From Herbaspirillum sp. SJZ107 (lineage in GTDB: Bacteria > Pseudomonadota > Gammaproteobacteria > Burkholderiales > Burkholderiaceae_D): a DNA stretch of 64,000 nucleotides. Below are positions 15,732-26,333 of the stretch, piece after piece. How positions within the stretch are numbered: position 1 is the stretch's first letter; each line of letters opens with the position of its first letter. The notes under the pieces are model-generated. The model ran no database searches, was not told the DNA's origin, and worked only from the letters and a program-made list of their open reading frames with translations. Position numbers and translations under genes: made by a program. The stretch spans positions 1,178,001 through 1,242,000 of the forward strand of contig NZ_VFNH01000002.1 of assembly GCF_006715485.1 (NCBI RefSeq). Direction: 5' to 3'.

Positions 15732-18302
15732 TCAGGCTTCGGCCACGCGCTTGGCGATATGCGCCAGCGCTTCGTCCACCTGGTCGATCAGGATCAGCGA
15801 CAGGTCGCCCGGCTGCAGGCGTGCCAGCGCGCGGTCGATCGCGACGAATTCGCCCTTGATCTCTTCCACGTGGCTGGTGCGCGGCGCACCGGCCAGTCCC
15901 TGGCGCAGCAGGGCCACGACTTCGCCCTCCTGGCGGCCGCGCTGGCACTGGTCTTCGTACAACAGCACGTCGTCGAAGGACTTGCCGAGGATGACGGTCT
16001 GTTCGCGGATGTCCTGGTCGCGGCGGTCGCCGGCGCCGCTGATCACCACCGAGCGGCGCTGTGCCGGCATCGACTCGACCGCATTCACCAGCGCGGCGAT
16101 CGCGTCCGGGTTGTGGCCGTAGTCGGCGATCACGGTCGCGCCCTTGTAATCGAACACGTTGAAGCGGCCCGGCGCGTTGTCGCTCTCGCCGACGAAGGTG
16201 CGCAGGCCGGCGCGCACCGCGTCCCACGCGATGCCGACCGCCCAGGCCGCGGCCACGGCCGCCATCACGTTCTCGACCTGGAAGCCGACCACGCCGCCGC
16301 GGGTGATCGGCACCTCGCTCAGTGCGATGCGTTCTTCCCGCTTGCCTTGCGCGCACACCAGGTCACCGTTGTCGACATAGACGATGCGGCGGCCCTGGGC
16401 GCGGTGCTTCTGCATCAGCGGCAGCGAGCAGTCCTGGGCGAAGTAGGTGACGTCGCCGCGGGTGTTCTCGGCCATCGCGGCGACGATCGGGTCGGCCGCG
16501 TTCAGCACCGCCATGCCGTTCGGCGCCACGTTCTGCACGATGATGCGCTTCAGCACGGCCAGGTCTTCCAGCGTCGTGATGTAGTTCAGGCCCAGGTGGT
16601 CGCCGGCGCCGATGTTGGTCACCACGCCGACCTGGCAGCGATCGAAAGCGAGGCCTTCGCGCAGCATGCCGCCGCGCGCGGTCTCGAACACGGCCGCGTC
16701 GACGTCCGGGTGCAGCAGCACGTTGCGCGCGCTGCGCGGACCGCTGCAGTCGCCGCTGTCGATGCGGCGGCCCTGGATATACACGCCGTCGGTATTCGTC
16801 ATGCCGGTGCGCAGGCCGGAGGCGGCCAGCAGGTGCGCGATCACGCGCACGGTGGTGGTCTTGCCGTTGGTGCCGGTGACGGCCACCACCGGGATGCGGC
16901 CGTCGTCGCCCGGCGCGTACAGGGTGTCCATGATCGCTTCGCCGACCGCGCGACCCTTGCCGAAGGACGGCGAGATGTGCATGCGCAGGCCCGGCGCGGC
17001 ATTCACTTCGACGATGCCGCCGTGCTGGTCCTCGATCGGCTTGTGCACGCTGTCGCACACCAGGTCGACGCCGCAGATGTCGAGACCGACCATGTGCGCA
17101 GCGGCGATGGCGCGCGCCGCCACGTCCGGGTGCACGTCGTCGGTGACGTCGGTGGCCGAGCCGCCGGTGGACAGGTTGGCGTTGTTGCGCAGGGTGACGC
17201 GCTGGCCCTTGTCGGGCACCGATTCGGCATCGAAGCCCTGCTTGGCGAGCGAGGCGAGGGCGATGTCGTCGAAGCGGATCTTGGTCAGGGCGGTACCGTG
17301 GCCGCTGCCGCGGCGCGGGTCGCGGTTGACGATCTCGACCAGCTCGCGCACGCTGTGGCGGCCATCGCCGACCACGTGCGGCGGATCGCGGCGGGCGGCG
17401 GCCACCAGCTTGTTGCCGATCACCAGCAGGCGGTAATCGTGGCCCGGCAGGTATTTTTCGACCATGATGTCGTCGCGGAACTCGGACGCGGCGGCAAAGC
17501 CGGCATCCAGCTGCGCGCGCGTGGTCACGTTGACGGTCACGCCCTTGCCCTGGTTGCCGTCCTTCGGCTTGATGACCACCGGCAGGCCGACTTCCAGCGC
17601 GGCGGCCCAGGCGTCGTCCGGGTCGCGCACGGCGCGGCCGAGCGGCACCGGCACGCCGGCGGCGTCGAGCAGCTTCTTGGTCAGTTCCTTGTCCTGGGCG
17701 ATGGTCTCGGCGATGGCGCCGGTGGCGTCGATCTCGGCGGCCTGGATGCGGCGCTGGCGGCTGCCCCAGCCGAACTGCACCAGGCTGCCCTCGGTCAGGC
17801 GGCGGAACGGAATGCCGCGCGCCACGGCGGCGTGCACGATCGAGCCGGTCGACGGGCCGAGGCGCACGTCCTCGTCCAGTTCGCGCAGCTGGGTGAGGGC
17901 GGCTTCGAGGTCGAAGGGCTGGTCGTTGCGCGCGGCGGCGCACAGCTTTTCCGCGAGTTCGAGCGCCAGGCGGCCCACGTCTTCCTCGCTGTACTCGACC
18001 ACGACCTGGTAGATGCCGCGTTCCAGCGTCGCCGTGGTGCGCGAGAAGGTTACCGGGCAGCCGGCCTGCGCCTGCAGGGCCAGCGCCGCCACTTCGAGTA
18101 CCTGCGCCAGCGGGATGGTGTCGTCATGGCCCATCGGCTGCAGCGGCCAGATCTCGGGGAACAGGCCGCGCAGGCGGGTCTCGAAACCGGGCAGGGCGCC
18201 GATCGATTCTTCGTCAGGGGTGCAGGCGACGATCGCTTCCACCGAAGTGTGATGGCTCCACAGGTTGGGGCCGCGCAGGGCGCGTACGCGTGATACTTCC
18301 AT
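15732..18302 (-). CDS. cphA: Cyanophycin synthetase
   Basis: An 856-residue enzyme that polymerises aspartate and arginine into cyanophycin. It has an N-terminal domain starting 'MEVSRVRALRGPNLWSHH', an ATP-grasp domain (about 220-470; 'KPKDGNQGKGV' is its phosphate loop) for adding Asp, and a Mur-ligase-like domain with an intact P-loop 'GTNGKTTTVRV' at about 476 for adding Arg. The acidic EVNAAPGLRMH stretch closes the ATP-grasp site. The ATG at 18302 was chosen because the conserved N-terminus begins there. It follows cphA' in the same direction with about 105 bases between. No cyanophycinase is in the window. Confidence 0.96.
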   Translation of the reverse strand: MEVSRVRALRGPNLWSHHTSVEAIVACTPDEESIGALPGFETRLRGLFPEIWPLQPMGHDDTIPLAQVLEVAALALQAQAGCPVTFSRTTATLERGIYQVVVEYSEEDVGRLALELAEKLCAAARNDQPFDLEAALTQLRELDEDVRLGPSTGSIVHAAVARGIPFRRLTEGSLVQFGWGSRQRRIQAAEIDATGAIAETIAQDKELTKKLLDAAGVPVPLGRAVRDPDDAWAAALEVGLPVVIKPKDGNQGKGVTVNVTTRAQLDAGFAAASEFRDDIMVEKYLPGHDYRLLVIGNKLVAAARRDPPHVVGDGRHSVRELVEIVNRDPRRGSGHGTALTKIRFDDIALASLAKQGFDAESVPDKGQRVTLRNNANLSTGGSATDVTDDVHPDVAARAIAAAHMVGLDICGVDLVCDSVHKPIEDQHGGIVEVNAAPGLRMHISPSFGKGRAVGEAIMDTLYAPGDDGRIPVVAVTGTNGKTTTVRVIAHLLAASGLRTGMTNTDGVYIQGRRIDSGDCSGPRSARNVLLHPDVDAAVFETARGGMLREGLAFDRCQVGVVTNIGAGDHLGLNYITTLEDLAVLKRIIVQNVAPNGMAVLNAADPIVAAMAENTRGDVTYFAQDCSLPLMQKHRAQGRRIVYVDNGDLVCAQGKREERIALSEVPITRGGVVGFQVENVMAAVAAAWAVGIAWDAVRAGLRTFVGESDNAPGRFNVFDYKGATVIADYGHNPDAIAALVNAVESMPAQRRSVVISGAGDRRDQDIREQTVILGKSFDDVLLYEDQCQRGRQEGEVVALLRQGLAGAPRTSHVEEIKGEFVAIDRALARLQPGDLSLILIDQVDEALAHIAKRVAEA

Positions 18303-18408
18303 AAACCTTCGATCCTTTGTGTGATCCCGCGCCGCCGATGCAAGCTGCATGCATTCGGGCAGCGCGATGCGCCCCGCTCGATGGCGGGACGCTTATCCAT
18401 TTAACGTC

Positions 18409-20592
18409 TTACTTCTTTGCGCCAGCCGCATCGAACGTGCGCAGTCCGGCGCAGATCAGGTCGTGCGGCACGTCCAGCGCCCAGCCCGCGGCGGCGGCGG
18501 CCAGCACCGCCTCCGGCTGGCCGGCGGTCGCCGGCTTGACCTTGCTCATGCTCAGCAGCGACGTCTCGTTGGCACCGTCGGCCAGCACGATGTGGCCGTC
18601 GCGCACGAACACGGCGCGGCCGCCTTCTTCGCGGTGCTGCTGCAGCACGGCATTCGTTTCATCCAGCGCGTAGAACACCACGGCGCCGTCGCTCAGTTCG
18701 GCCAGCTTGACCACTTCGGCGTCGGCCGCGTTCAGCACCGCCGCGCCCTGGGACAGCACCACGTCGACCTGGCTGCGCACCACGTTGAACAGCGCATCCT
18801 GGTCGCGGATATACAGATCCTCGACGTCGGCGACGTCTCCCATGTCGGTCACGATGCCGACCAGGCAGCGGTCGTAGGGCAGGCCCTCGGTCAGGATGGT
18901 GCGCGCATTCGATTCGAACACGGCGGCCTGCACGGTGCGGTTGATCAGCAGGCGCTGGCCGGCGTCGAAGCGGGTGCTGTCGCGGGCATCGACCTGGCGG
19001 CGGTCGAGGAACAGGCCGTCGCGGTTGGCGACGCCGGCGTGCTTGCCGGACTGCTGCAGCACAGTCCCAACCAAATGAGCGACCAGGGCGGCATCGCGGG
19101 TGCCGGTGACGCCGATCAGCGGAATGCGGCCGGTATGCGTCTCCGATTCGGCATCGGCGAACAGGTGCTCGACGATCGCCTTGCCGACCGCGCGCGGCTG
19201 GCCCTGGGCCGGCTTGATGTGGGCCAGCAGGCCCGGGCTGGCATTGACTTCGATGATGGCGCCGCGCTGTTCGTCGAGCGGACGCCCGATGTCTTCGCAC
19301 ACCAGGTCGATGCCGGCGATGTCGAGGCCGACCACGCGCGCGGCCAGCGCCGCCATGTAGGCCACGTCCGGGTGCACCAGGTCGGTGACGTCGTCGGCGA
19401 CGTTGCCGTTCAGCTGGATCAGCACGCGCTGGCCGTCCTGCGGCACCGAGTCCGGCGTGAGGCCCTGGCGCTGCAGGTCGAGTTTGACTTCGTCGCTCTC
19501 GGCCGGCACCACCAGGCTGAGCGGGAATTCCTCGGAATTGCCGCGGCGCGGGTCGATGTTGATCTGGCTGTCGCACAGCTGGGTGACCGTCGACTTGCCG
19601 TCACCCACCACCCACAGCGATTCGCCGCGGGCGGCGGCGACGACCTTCTGGCCGACCACCAGCAGGCGGTGTTCGTTGCCGGGAATGAAACGCTCGACCA
19701 GCACCGCGCTGGAATCGCCTTCTTCCGACGCGATGGCGTAGGCGGCGTGCACGTCGGCCTCCGTCATCAGGTTCAGCGAAACGCCGCGGCCATGGTTGCC
19801 GTCGACCGGCTTGACCGCAACCGGCAGGCCGATGTCCTGGGCTTCTTCCCAGGCGGCGGCGGCGCTGCGCACCAGCGTGCCTTCCGGGACCGGCACGCCG
19901 CACGAGGCGAGCAGGGTCTTGGTGAGGTCCTTGTCGCTGGCGATGCTTTCGCCGATGGCGCTGGTGCGGTCGGTTTCCGCGGTCCAGATGCGGCGCTGGG
20001 CGGCGCCGTGGCCGAGCTGCACCAGGTTGCCTTCGGTCAGGCGGATCGACGGGATGCGGCGCTCGGTAGCGGCATCGACGATGTGGGCGGTGGACGGCCC
20101 CAGGCACCAGCGGTCGACCAGGTCGGTCAGTTCGTCGACCGTGGCTTTCAGGTCGAACGGGGTGTCGTTGATGGCGGCCATGATCAGCGCGTGGCCGGCC
20201 TGCAGGGCGGCGCGTCCGACCACCTCGTCGCGGGTGCGGAAGGCCATCTTGTAGATGCCGCGGTCGGCGGTGGAGCGGGTCTTGCCGAAACCGGTCTTCA
20301 TGCCGGCCAGGTTCTGCAGCTCGAGGACGATGTGTTCGAGGATGTGGCCGGGCCAGGTGCCGTCGCGCAGGCGCTCCAGGAAGCCGCCGCGCTCGCCGAC
20401 GCCGCAGCGGTGCTCGATCAGGCCGGGCAGCCAGGTGGTCAGGCGTTCATACAGGCCGGGCAGGGTGTTCGAGGGATAATCTTCGAGTTCGCCGATGTCG
20501 AGCCAGGCTTCGATGACGGGGCGGTAAGTCCAGATGTTGGGTCCACGCAGATGCGTTACTCGAAGAATGTCGATGTCTTTCTTTTTAGTCAT
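18409..20592 (-). CDS. cphA': Cyanophycin synthetase paralogue CphA' with degenerate Mur-ligase P-loop
   Basis: A 727-residue paralogue of the downstream cphA: same N-terminus ('RVTHLRGPNIWTYRPVIEAW'), complete ATP-grasp domain with 'KPVDGNHGRGV', and 'EVNASPGLLAH'. In the Mur-ligase-like half, where CphA has GTNGKTTT, it reads 'GVTGTRDAALVAHLVG', so the nucleotide-binding Lys and Thr are gone and this half should not bind ATP normally. The protein is also about 130 residues shorter. Paired cphA'/cphA genes are known in betaproteobacteria, and the cyanobacterial CphA2, which joins beta-Asp-Arg dipeptides, has likewise lost one site. Dipeptide re-polymerisation is therefore a reasonable guess, unproven here. 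Start at 20592 gives the conserved N-terminus. Confidence 0.92.
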   Translation of the reverse strand: MTKKKDIDILRVTHLRGPNIWTYRPVIEAWLDIGELEDYPSNTLPGLYERLTTWLPGLIEHRCGVGERGGFLERLRDGTWPGHILEHIVLELQNLAGMKTGFGKTRSTADRGIYKMAFRTRDEVVGRAALQAGHALIMAAINDTPFDLKATVDELTDLVDRWCLGPSTAHIVDAATERRIPSIRLTEGNLVQLGHGAAQRRIWTAETDRTSAIGESIASDKDLTKTLLASCGVPVPEGTLVRSAAAAWEEAQDIGLPVAVKPVDGNHGRGVSLNLMTEADVHAAYAIASEEGDSSAVLVERFIPGNEHRLLVVGQKVVAAARGESLWVVGDGKSTVTQLCDSQINIDPRRGNSEEFPLSLVVPAESDEVKLDLQRQGLTPDSVPQDGQRVLIQLNGNVADDVTDLVHPDVAYMAALAARVVGLDIAGIDLVCEDIGRPLDEQRGAIIEVNASPGLLAHIKPAQGQPRAVGKAIVEHLFADAESETHTGRIPLIGVTGTRDAALVAHLVGTVLQQSGKHAGVANRDGLFLDRRQVDARDSTRFDAGQRLLINRTVQAAVFESNARTILTEGLPYDRCLVGIVTDMGDVADVEDLYIRDQDALFNVVRSQVDVVLSQGAAVLNAADAEVVKLAELSDGAVVFYALDETNAVLQQHREEGGRAVFVRDGHIVLADGANETSLLSMSKVKPATAGQPEAVLAAAAAGWALDVPHDLICAGLRTFDAAGAKK

Positions 20593-20868
20593 GAAGAATA
20601 TCTTGCCTTGCATTCGTACGCTGGTCCGACCCAATTTTACGCAGCGCACATGTTGTATACTTGCCGAAACGAAGCTTACCGTGCCGTACCGATTTCTGCC
20701 AGTCTCGCCCCTTCGCTAGAATACCGTAACTACACCAGCGCTCCGCTACACACACGCTTGTCAACCGTAGCGCCGGTCCCGGCGTTCACCGTATGACGGT
20801 GCCGGCAGCGGCTCGATTCCCAACAACCGGCATAGCCAAGGAAACCTCGCCTTCACCGGCGGTACTAC
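20593..20868. promoter_or_regulatory. Divergent control region between cphA' and the ABC exporter
   Basis: A 276-base gap between divergent genes that must hold both promoters. The stretch 20649-20662 ('ATGTTGTATACTTG') contains a TATACT-like -10 box. A CGGCAG/ACGGTG-rich segment precedes the ABC gene. I see no clear operator or terminator. Confidence 0.4.
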
Positions 20869-23157
20869 ATGACGAATCAACAACTTGTTCCTTCCGTTCC
20901 GCTGGCGATCGCCGCCAGTTTCCTGCCCGAGCACTGGCAGGCGGACGTCGAGAAAAAGCTTGCGCAAGGGGAAAACGTTTTAAGCAGCGTTGAGGTTGAC
21001 CTCGATGCGAAATTACGTTTTACAAAAGGATTACTGGTTGTAACCGACCGGCGCCTGCTGACCCGCGCGCCCGGCGACAGCGACTGGCGCGACTGGCCTT
21101 ACCGCGCCGGCATGCACCTGCGCCACCACGACCACGCCGGCGTCGGCCACCTGGAACTGGTCGACGAGCATGGCCTGCTGGCCGCCTGGCGCTTCACGCT
21201 CGGCCAGAACCTGCAAGCCATCCGCGTGGTCGATGCCTTCACCGACCAGGTGGAAAGCCATGTCACCGGCCTTGCCATCCAGCCGCCCGAGCAGCATACC
21301 TGCCCCAGCTGCAAGGCGCCGCTCGAAGCGGACCAGGAAGATTGCCCGATCTGCACCAAGGTGCTGCACACGCCGCCGTCCACCTGGACCCTGTTCCGCC
21401 TGTGGCGCTTTGCACGTCCTTACAAAGGTCAACTGGCCCTCGGATTCTTGCTTATGTTGGCAAGTACCGGCGCGCATTTGATTCCACCCTACCTGACCAT
21501 GCCGCTGATGGACAACGTGCTGATCCCGTATCAGAACGGCAAGAGCATCGATACGCGGCTGGTTTACCTGTACATGGGCGGCTTGTTCGGCTCGGCGATC
21601 CTGGCCTGGGCGCTCGGTTGGGGCCGCACCTACATCCTGGCCCTGGTCTCGGAGCGGATGGGCGCCGACATGCGTTCGGAAACCTACGAACACCTGCTGC
21701 GCCTGTCGCTGGAGTTCTTCGGCGGCAAGCGCACCGGCGACCTGATGAGCCGCATCGGCAGCGGCTCCGACCGCATCTGCGTGTTCCTGTCGCTGCACCT
21801 CCTGGATTTCCTGTCCGACGTCCTGATGATCATCATGACCGGCGCCATCCTGTTCAGCATCAACGCCAAGCTGGCCCTGATCACGCTGGTGCCGCTGCCC
21901 TTCATCGCGTGGATGATCCACGTCGTGCGCGACAAGCTGCGCACCGGTTTCGAGAAGATCGACCGCGTCTGGGGCGAAGTCACCAACGTGCTGGCCGACA
22001 CCATCCCCGGTATCCGCGTGGTGAAGGCCTTTGCCCAGGAAAAGCGCGAGGCGGTCCGCTTCCGCGACGCGAACAAGCACAACCTGGCCGTCAACGACAA
22101 ATTGAACAGGGTGTGGTCGCTGTTCTCGCCGACGGTGTCGCTGCTGACCGAACTGGGCCTCCTGATCATCTGGTGCTTCGGCATCTGGCAGGTCAGCAAG
22201 GGCGAGATCACGGTCGGCGTGCTGTCGGCCTTCATCGCCTACAGCGGCCGCTTCTACGTGCGCCTGGATTCCATGAGCCGCATCGTGTCGGTGACGCAGA
22301 AGTCGGCCTCGGCCGCCAAGCGCATTTTCGACATCCTCGACCACGTGTCGAGCGTGCCGGACCCGGTCAACCCGGTGAAGCTGGACAAGGTGGCCGGCAA
22401 CATCGAACTGCGCGAAGTCGGCTTCCGCTACGGCAACCGCGCGGTCAACCGCGGCATTTCGCTGAACATCAAGGCCGGCGAGATGGTCGGCCTGGTCGGC
22501 CATTCGGGTTCCGGCAAGTCGACGCTGGTCAACCTGATCTGCCGCTTCTACGACGTGGCCGAAGGCGCGATCCTGCTCGACGGCAAGGACATCCGCTCGT
22601 TTGCGGTGGCCGACTACCGCCGCCACATCGGCCTGGTGCTGCAGGAGCCTTTCCTGTTCTTCGGCACGATCGCCGAGAACATCGCCTACGGCAAGCCGGA
22701 CGCGACGCGCGAAGAGATCATCGCCTCGGCCAGGGCCGCGCACGCCCACGAATTCATCCTGCGCCTGCCGCAGGGCTACGATTCGATGGTCGGCGAGCGC
22801 GGCCAGGGCCTGTCCGGCGGCGAGCGCCAGCGCATCTCGATCGCGCGCGCCCTGCTGATCGATCCGCCGATCCTGATCCTCGACGAAGCGACTTCCTCGG
22901 TCGACTCGGAAACCGAGAAGGAAATCCAGAAGGCGCTGGACAACCTGGTGCAGGGCCGCACCACCATCGCGATCGCGCACCGCCTGTCGACGCTGCACCG
23001 CGCCGACCGCCTGGTGGTGCTGGACCGCGGCGTGGTGGTGGAAGAGGGCAGCCACGACCAGCTGATGGCAACCGAAGGCGCTTATTACCGCCTGTACGAA
23101 GCGCAGGCGCGCAACGTCGACCAGGATCCGGACGACGACGGCAGCAAGGAAGACTGA
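20869..23157 (+). CDS. Cyanophycin-associated ABC transporter (fused membrane and ATPase domains)
   Basis: A 762-residue half-transporter of exporter type. Unusually it begins with a soluble domain of about 135 residues ('LDAKLRFTKGLLVVTDRRLL' looks PH-like) and a zinc ribbon with two CPxC knuckles ('CPSC', 'CPIC', about residues 144-162). Then come six membrane helices (about 175-460) and a complete ATPase: Walker A 'GHSGSGKST' (544-552), signature 'LSGGERQ' (about 647), Walker B 'ILILDEATSS'. It is divergent from cphA'–cphA and followed by a DUF1854 gene one base later, a set conserved in cyanophycin-making betaproteobacteria. What it moves is not known; Arg/Asp-derived material is only a guess. 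Confidence 0.9.
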   Translation: MTNQQLVPSVPLAIAASFLPEHWQADVEKKLAQGENVLSSVEVDLDAKLRFTKGLLVVTDRRLLTRAPGDSDWRDWPYRAGMHLRHHDHAGVGHLELVDEHGLLAAWRFTLGQNLQAIRVVDAFTDQVESHVTGLAIQPPEQHTCPSCKAPLEADQEDCPICTKVLHTPPSTWTLFRLWRFARPYKGQLALGFLLMLASTGAHLIPPYLTMPLMDNVLIPYQNGKSIDTRLVYLYMGGLFGSAILAWALGWGRTYILALVSERMGADMRSETYEHLLRLSLEFFGGKRTGDLMSRIGSGSDRICVFLSLHLLDFLSDVLMIIMTGAILFSINAKLALITLVPLPFIAWMIHVVRDKLRTGFEKIDRVWGEVTNVLADTIPGIRVVKAFAQEKREAVRFRDANKHNLAVNDKLNRVWSLFSPTVSLLTELGLLIIWCFGIWQVSKGEITVGVLSAFIAYSGRFYVRLDSMSRIVSVTQKSASAAKRIFDILDHVSSVPDPVNPVKLDKVAGNIELREVGFRYGNRAVNRGISLNIKAGEMVGLVGHSGSGKSTLVNLICRFYDVAEGAILLDGKDIRSFAVADYRRHIGLVLQEPFLFFGTIAENIAYGKPDATREEIIASARAAHAHEFILRLPQGYDSMVGERGQGLSGGERQRISIARALLIDPPILILDEATSSVDSETEKEIQKALDNLVQGRTTIAIAHRLSTLHRADRLVVLDRGVVVEEGSHDQLMATEGAYYRLYEAQARNVDQDPDDDGSKED

Positions 23158-23158
23158 T

Positions 23159-23653
23159 ATGACGACGCAACTGCAAACCCAGCAACTCAAGCTGCACTTT
23201 CAACTCCGCCGCGACGCCTTCGGCAAGCTGGTGCTGACCAATCCCGATGGCGAGGAATTCGTCGGCGTGACGCCGGTGCGCGCCTTTCCGGTCCAGGCGC
23301 CCACGCGCGGCATCTCGCTGGTGCGCGACGGCGGCAAGGAAGTCGGCTGGATCGAGGACCTGGCCGACGTGCCGGCCGAGATCGCCGCGCTGGTGACCGA
23401 GGAACTGGACGGGCGCGAGTTCATGCCCGAGATCCTCTCCATCAAGAGCGTGTCGAGCTTCGCCACGCCGTGCACCTGGACCGTCAGCACCGACCGCGGC
23501 GACACCGAGTTCGTGCTGAAGGGCGAGGAAGACATCCGCCGCCTGGGCACCTACTCGCTGCTGATCGCGGACAGCCACGGCATCCACTTCCTGATCCGCG
23601 ACATGTTCGGGATCGACAAGGGCAGCCGCAAGATCCTCGACCGCTTCCTGTAA
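23159..23653 (+). CDS. DUF1854 protein associated with the cyanophycin ABC transporter
   Basis: A 164-residue protein matching DUF1854 in layout: 'LTNPDGEEFVGVTPVRAFP', 'GISLVRDGGKEVGWIEDL', and a late 'LLIADSHGIHFLIRDMFGID'. It starts one base after the transporter stop, so it is co-translated with it and probably works with it, perhaps through the transporter's unusual soluble N-terminal domain. No catalytic residues are apparent. The family name is from recall of the standard pairing; the pairing itself is visible. Confidence 0.85.
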   Translation: MTTQLQTQQLKLHFQLRRDAFGKLVLTNPDGEEFVGVTPVRAFPVQAPTRGISLVRDGGKEVGWIEDLADVPAEIAALVTEELDGREFMPEILSIKSVSSFATPCTWTVSTDRGDTEFVLKGEEDIRRLGTYSLLIADSHGIHFLIRDMFGIDKGSRKILDRFL

Positions 23654-23664
23654 GCGTCAATCCC

Positions 23665-24147
23665 TCAGTTGTTCTGCCAGAAGCCCGCGTGCGCAACCCG
23701 GGCTTCTTCCTCGCGCAGCGGCCCGATGACCTCCGTCGGCCGCTGGCCCGCCGCGAACACCTGGCGGCAGGGCAGCGACAGCGTCGGGTTTTCCGGATCG
23801 CTGCCGGTCAGTTCCAATAAACTCTTTTCCGACATCCCGTACACCACGCGGCCGACGCCGCTCCAGTAGGTGCCGCCGGCGCACATGGCGCAGGGTTCGG
23901 CGTTGCTGTACAGCGTGGCACCGGCCAGTTGCTGCGGGCTGAAGCGCTGCGAGGCTTGCCGCAGGGCGTTCATTTCGGCGTGGGCGGTGCGGTCCGCGCT
24001 GGAGGCGTTCATGGCTTCGGCGATGATGGTGCCGTCGGCGCCGGCCACGATGGCGGCGAAGGGGTGGTGGCCTTCGTCGCGCGAGCGTTGGGCGAGGGCG
24101 AATACCTGCGTGAGGAAGTGCTGGTCCTGAGTCGTGGGAGTAGACAT
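23665..24147 (-). CDS. Nucleoside/guanine deaminase-type cytidine-deaminase-fold enzyme
   Basis: A 160-residue zinc deaminase: catalytic HAE at residues 56-58 ('TAHAEMNAL') and PCAMC at 85-89 supply zinc ligands H56, C86, C89 and the proton shuttle E58. The C-terminal 'AGFWQNN' resembles guanine deaminases of the GuaD/YkoA type more than tRNA adenosine deaminases. It probably deaminates a purine base or nucleoside. It lies on the same strand as, and downstream of, the purine-type binding protein and porin genes, which supports a salvage role. It is convergent with DUF1854, 11 bases away. Confidence 0.85.
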   Translation of the reverse strand: MSTPTTQDQHFLTQVFALAQRSRDEGHHPFAAIVAGADGTIIAEAMNASSADRTAHAEMNALRQASQRFSPQQLAGATLYSNAEPCAMCAGGTYWSGVGRVVYGMSEKSLLELTGSDPENPTLSLPCRQVFAAGQRPTEVIGPLREEEARVAHAGFWQNN

Positions 24148-24169
24148 CGATGATCCTTATGAGATGAAT

Positions 24170-24246
24170 CGTCGCCCCTGCGCAGGCAGGGGCCCAAGTT
24201 CGCAGGTACGCCGAAAACTTGGGTCCCTGCCTGCGCAGGGACGACG
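24170..24246. repeat. REP-like inverted repeat, two 31-base arms
   Basis: Left arm 24170-24200 and right arm 24216-24246 are inverse copies differing at two positions; each arm itself contains a CCCTGC/GCAGGG palindrome and ends in CCAAGTT. Related single palindromes occur at 47923-47950 and 56967-56998. It lies between the binding-protein gene and the deaminase gene and may form a terminator-like structure between them. Confidence 0.85.
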
Positions 24247-24273
24247 GATCAAGCGCAAGCGCATATATATCTA

Positions 24274-25353
<1,080 letters not shown>

Positions 25354-25410
25354 GGTGTTCCTCTTTCAGGTGTGAAGGTGGGGAGACGACTATGGGCGCT
25401 CGAAAGTGGC

Positions 25411-26268
25411 TCAGAAGTGGTATTCGGCACGCACCATCGGCGTCCTGGCGGTGGCGCCGGGCACGGTCTTCGACGGGTTGCCGAACTTGTTCTTCCAGTA
25501 CTGGTATTCGATGCCCAGCTTGAAGGTGTTCTTGGCCGCGCCGACGGCCGGGCTCAGGTCGTACATCAGCTGCATGTCGACGTTGATCTCGACCGCGGTC
25601 GGGCCGCCGAATTCGTTCCGGCCCTTGGTGCCGATGTAATTGGCATAGCCTTCGAAGGAGAGCGGGATGCCGAAGTCGAAGGGGATGCCCCAGGCCGCGC
25701 TCAGCATCGCGTGGGTGTCGTAGGTGTAGCGCGAGGTCGAGGTCTGGGTGAAGCCGTTGAAGGGCGCATTGCTCTCGCGCAGGGCGTACAGGCCGACGTC
25801 GAGGAAGCCCGGCACGTCGAACATCAGGGTCGGACCGACCACCAGCATGCGCTTCTTGGAGTTGTAGCCGGCGTCGGTCTTGCTGTTGACGTCGAAGCCG
25901 AAGGTCGCGCCGACGCCGCGCACCGGACCGAAAGCCAGGTTGGCGCCGGTCACCTTGCCCAGGTCGACGGTGTTGCGGTACACCGCATACGCCTCGTGCG
26001 CGCCGCTGTCCGCGCCCACCGCCGACGGGTCGTTCTCGTCCGACAGCAGGAAGTCGACGCTGAAGAAGTTCTTGCCGTACTTGTAGCCGCTGACGTGGCT
26101 GAAGTTGACGACGTGCTTGCTGATGTCGTCGTTGTTGTAGGGCTCGGCAAACTTGGTGCCGTAGCGGTAGCTGAGCGAGGTGTCGCTCCAGTCGGCGGCG
26201 TGGGCGGCGACGGCGCCGGTGGCGAGCAGGGCGGCCAGGGCGGTGTGGGCAAACAGGTGAGGCTTCAT
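25411..26268 (-). CDS. Tsx-like nucleoside-channel outer membrane protein
   Basis: A 285-residue exported protein with a 24-residue signal peptide ('VAAHA|ADWSDTSLSYRYG') and alternating beta-strand pattern ending in an aromatic 'VRAEYHF', the classic C-terminal signal of an outer membrane barrel. 'DWSDTSLSYRYG' and 'NFSHVSGYKYGKNFFSVDFL' match the nucleoside-specific Tsx family. It should let nucleosides across the outer membrane. Together with the binding protein just downstream and the divergent ABC genes it forms a full uptake route. Paired operator-like sites lie 66-99 bases upstream of its ATG. Confidence 0.88.
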   Translation of the reverse strand: MKPHLFAHTALAALLATGAVAAHAADWSDTSLSYRYGTKFAEPYNNDDISKHVVNFSHVSGYKYGKNFFSVDFLLSDENDPSAVGADSGAHEAYAVYRNTVDLGKVTGANLAFGPVRGVGATFGFDVNSKTDAGYNSKKRMLVVGPTLMFDVPGFLDVGLYALRESNAPFNGFTQTSTSRYTYDTHAMLSAAWGIPFDFGIPLSFEGYANYIGTKGRNEFGGPTAVEINVDMQLMYDLSPAVGAAKNTFKLGIEYQYWKNKFGNPSKTVPGATARTPMVRAEYHF

Positions 26269-26333
26269 GCAAGTCCCTTTCAGATTGGTGTAATAGATAT
26301 AGTTGTCGAGACACGAAACACGGCGGTATTCGA

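Noticed and set aside
24009..24197. Short reverse frame beginning MGPCLRRGDDSS
   Set aside because: Its start lies in the REP-like repeat and the rest overlaps the deaminase gene in another frame.
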